Shown piece after piece: positions 62,701 through 64,000 of a stretch of 64,000 nt of DNA (position 1 is the stretch's first letter; each line of letters starts with the position of its first letter). A program made the translations under genes and the position numbers. The notes below the pieces were generated by a model that saw only the letters and a list, made by a program, of their open reading frames with translations, searched no databases and was not told the origin of the DNA. This DNA is from Hybos culiciformis (taxonomy: Eukaryota; Arthropoda; Insecta; Diptera; Hybotidae). The stretch spans positions 31,439,619 through 31,503,618 of the forward strand of contig OZ023275.1 of the NCBI GenBank assembly GCA_964007475.1, given 5' to 3'.

Positions 62701-64000
62701 ATTTTAAATTTTCTTTGGTCTTCTTGTGATAAGAATAAAAGTAAAAAAAAAAAAATTTGAATAAATTTTCTATGGTATATTTAAGTTTTAGGCCTGCCAG
62801 AACCCAGAATTTGAATATATTTTTTTGTTTCGCTGAAGAAAATGAGCCAATGCTTTCACTATTATGCTATTAATGACATTAGGTGTTAATTCTAATTTCT
62901 AAATTTTGATTTTAGTAAAATTAGTAAAATTTATCTAATTTTTCAACTCGAAAGATGGAAGAAGAATGTTTACATAAATCATTTGTCTGATTAGTGTAAG
63001 GTTTTAATATTATGTGATCCGTATATTTTGTGAGGCATTTATAAGGTTCTCACAAGCATATTTCATTCGTAATCATCGCCCATTTGGTATAAAATATAAA
63101 TGTCCCTTAAAACTATCATTTGGGACTTATTAACTTAAAAAATGGGTAAAAAAAGTTGTGCTGTTTGTTCATGGGTTCAGTCAATTAATTCTTACAGCTC
63201 AAGAGTTAAAAATCGGTTTTACCAATGTAAATTTGTATATACAAATTTTTAGTTATGGTATTTATTAAGAAAAAGAAAAATGATAGAACCTTTGGGGGAT
63301 TTAAAATAAAATGAAAACTTAAACTAAAAAACTAATGAAAAACTATGAAGAAATAAACAACTATCACCTAAATATTAATAAGTACATAAAATATATAATA
63401 ATTATGATCTTTTCTCTTGCTACTTAAAGTATTTATGATTTTTTGAAGAACTCCCACAAAACCATTTTCAAATGGGCTCTAAAACTTATACCGATTTACA
63501 ACTAAACCACTCCGATAAAATTATTTAATTTGAATACTTTAATACCTTGGGGTAGATAAAATTTACCTATACTTTTTATATATATATATTTTTTTTCAAA
63601 TATTTAAATTTTCTTTGCGAAAAATTTTTTATTTTTCTTTAAAAAGTTTTTTTTTTTTTTGAAGTGAAATAAACATTTTTCTTTGATTCCTTTGCCAAAG
63701 AAAAAGACATATCTTAAACAAACACAAATTTATACATAAAAAATTTGTAATTTATAATGTTTGATGTCAAAAAAAAAAGAAAAAAATATTCTGAATTTTT
63801 TTTTTTTTTCAAACTTTATTAGAATCAAGAAAAAATAACATAAAATTTTATAATCATTAAAACATAAAAAATAAGAACGCGATAGGCGCACAAATGTTTG
63901 AATCATTTGCTCATCTTATTAAAGTTACAAATTATTCAGCATGATAATAAAAATTATTTTAAAGCAAATATATACATAAATTTGGAATACAGAAAATGTA
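47732..64000. other. AT-rich non-coding region, no gene recognised
   Basis: Sixteen kilobases upstream of white with no exon, RNA gene or mobile element that I can support on either strand. Open frames of 60-84 codons are scattered but have chance-like composition (Phe, Ile, Lys, Asn, Tyr). A (ATT)n microsatellite is at 59941-59964. Fast-evolving exons or long introns of a neighbouring gene could be hidden here. Confidence 0.45.
59941..59964. repeat. (ATT)n microsatellite
   Basis: Eight uninterrupted ATT units. Confidence 0.9.

Overview
The window is a very AT-rich (roughly 80 percent A+T), intron-rich stretch of an animal nuclear genome, almost certainly an insect and most likely a true fly (Diptera). 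The best evidence is a complete ortholog of the Drosophila eye-pigment transporter gene white. Its protein follows the fly protein along its whole length, including the variable N-terminus. No bacterial-style operons, rRNAs, CRISPR arrays or convincing tRNAs are present. Nearly all short open frames here are chance products of A/T runs and microsatellites.

Only two protein-coding genes can be supported, both on the minus strand, in tandem and 2.3 kb apart. (1) 21059-28814: a TMEM120/TACAN-family membrane protein in 8 coding exons. The joined frame is exactly 385 codons plus stop. (2) 31115-45729: white, an ABCG half-transporter in 9 coding exons. The joined frame is exactly 685 codons plus stop, with an 8.1-kb first intron. 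All exon boundaries were placed by hand using GT/AG sites, reading phase and protein similarity, and both reading frames close without gaps.

Layout: 1-21 kb is gene-free and carries the mobile and repetitive material. This comprises a truncated hAT transposon with intact ends and an 8-bp target duplication (2373-3244), a degenerate non-LTR reverse-transcriptase fragment (9755-9949), an inverted pair of related dispersed repeats (10164-10698 and 14633-15529), and two short tandem arrays (period about 138 bp at 12754-13168, period about 160 bp at 17779-18340). 21-28.8 kb is the TMEM120 gene. 28.8-31.1 kb is intergenic and carries a 178-bp TA-flanked inverted-repeat MITE. 31.1-45.7 kb is white. 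45.7-64 kb is upstream of white, where I recognise no gene. One protein-like open segment at 47591-47731 deserves a transcript check.

The two genes have unrelated jobs. White pairs with Scarlet or Brown to load pigment precursors into pigment granules, and TMEM120 is an ER/nuclear-envelope protein linked to lipid and CoA biology. I recall that the Drosophila TMEM120 homolog also sits beside white, so the pair probably reflects old gene order. I found no new multi-gene system. The most unusual structures are the inverted repeat pair with its fold-back hairpin and the cluster of GATGAC/GTCATC hairpins inside one copy.
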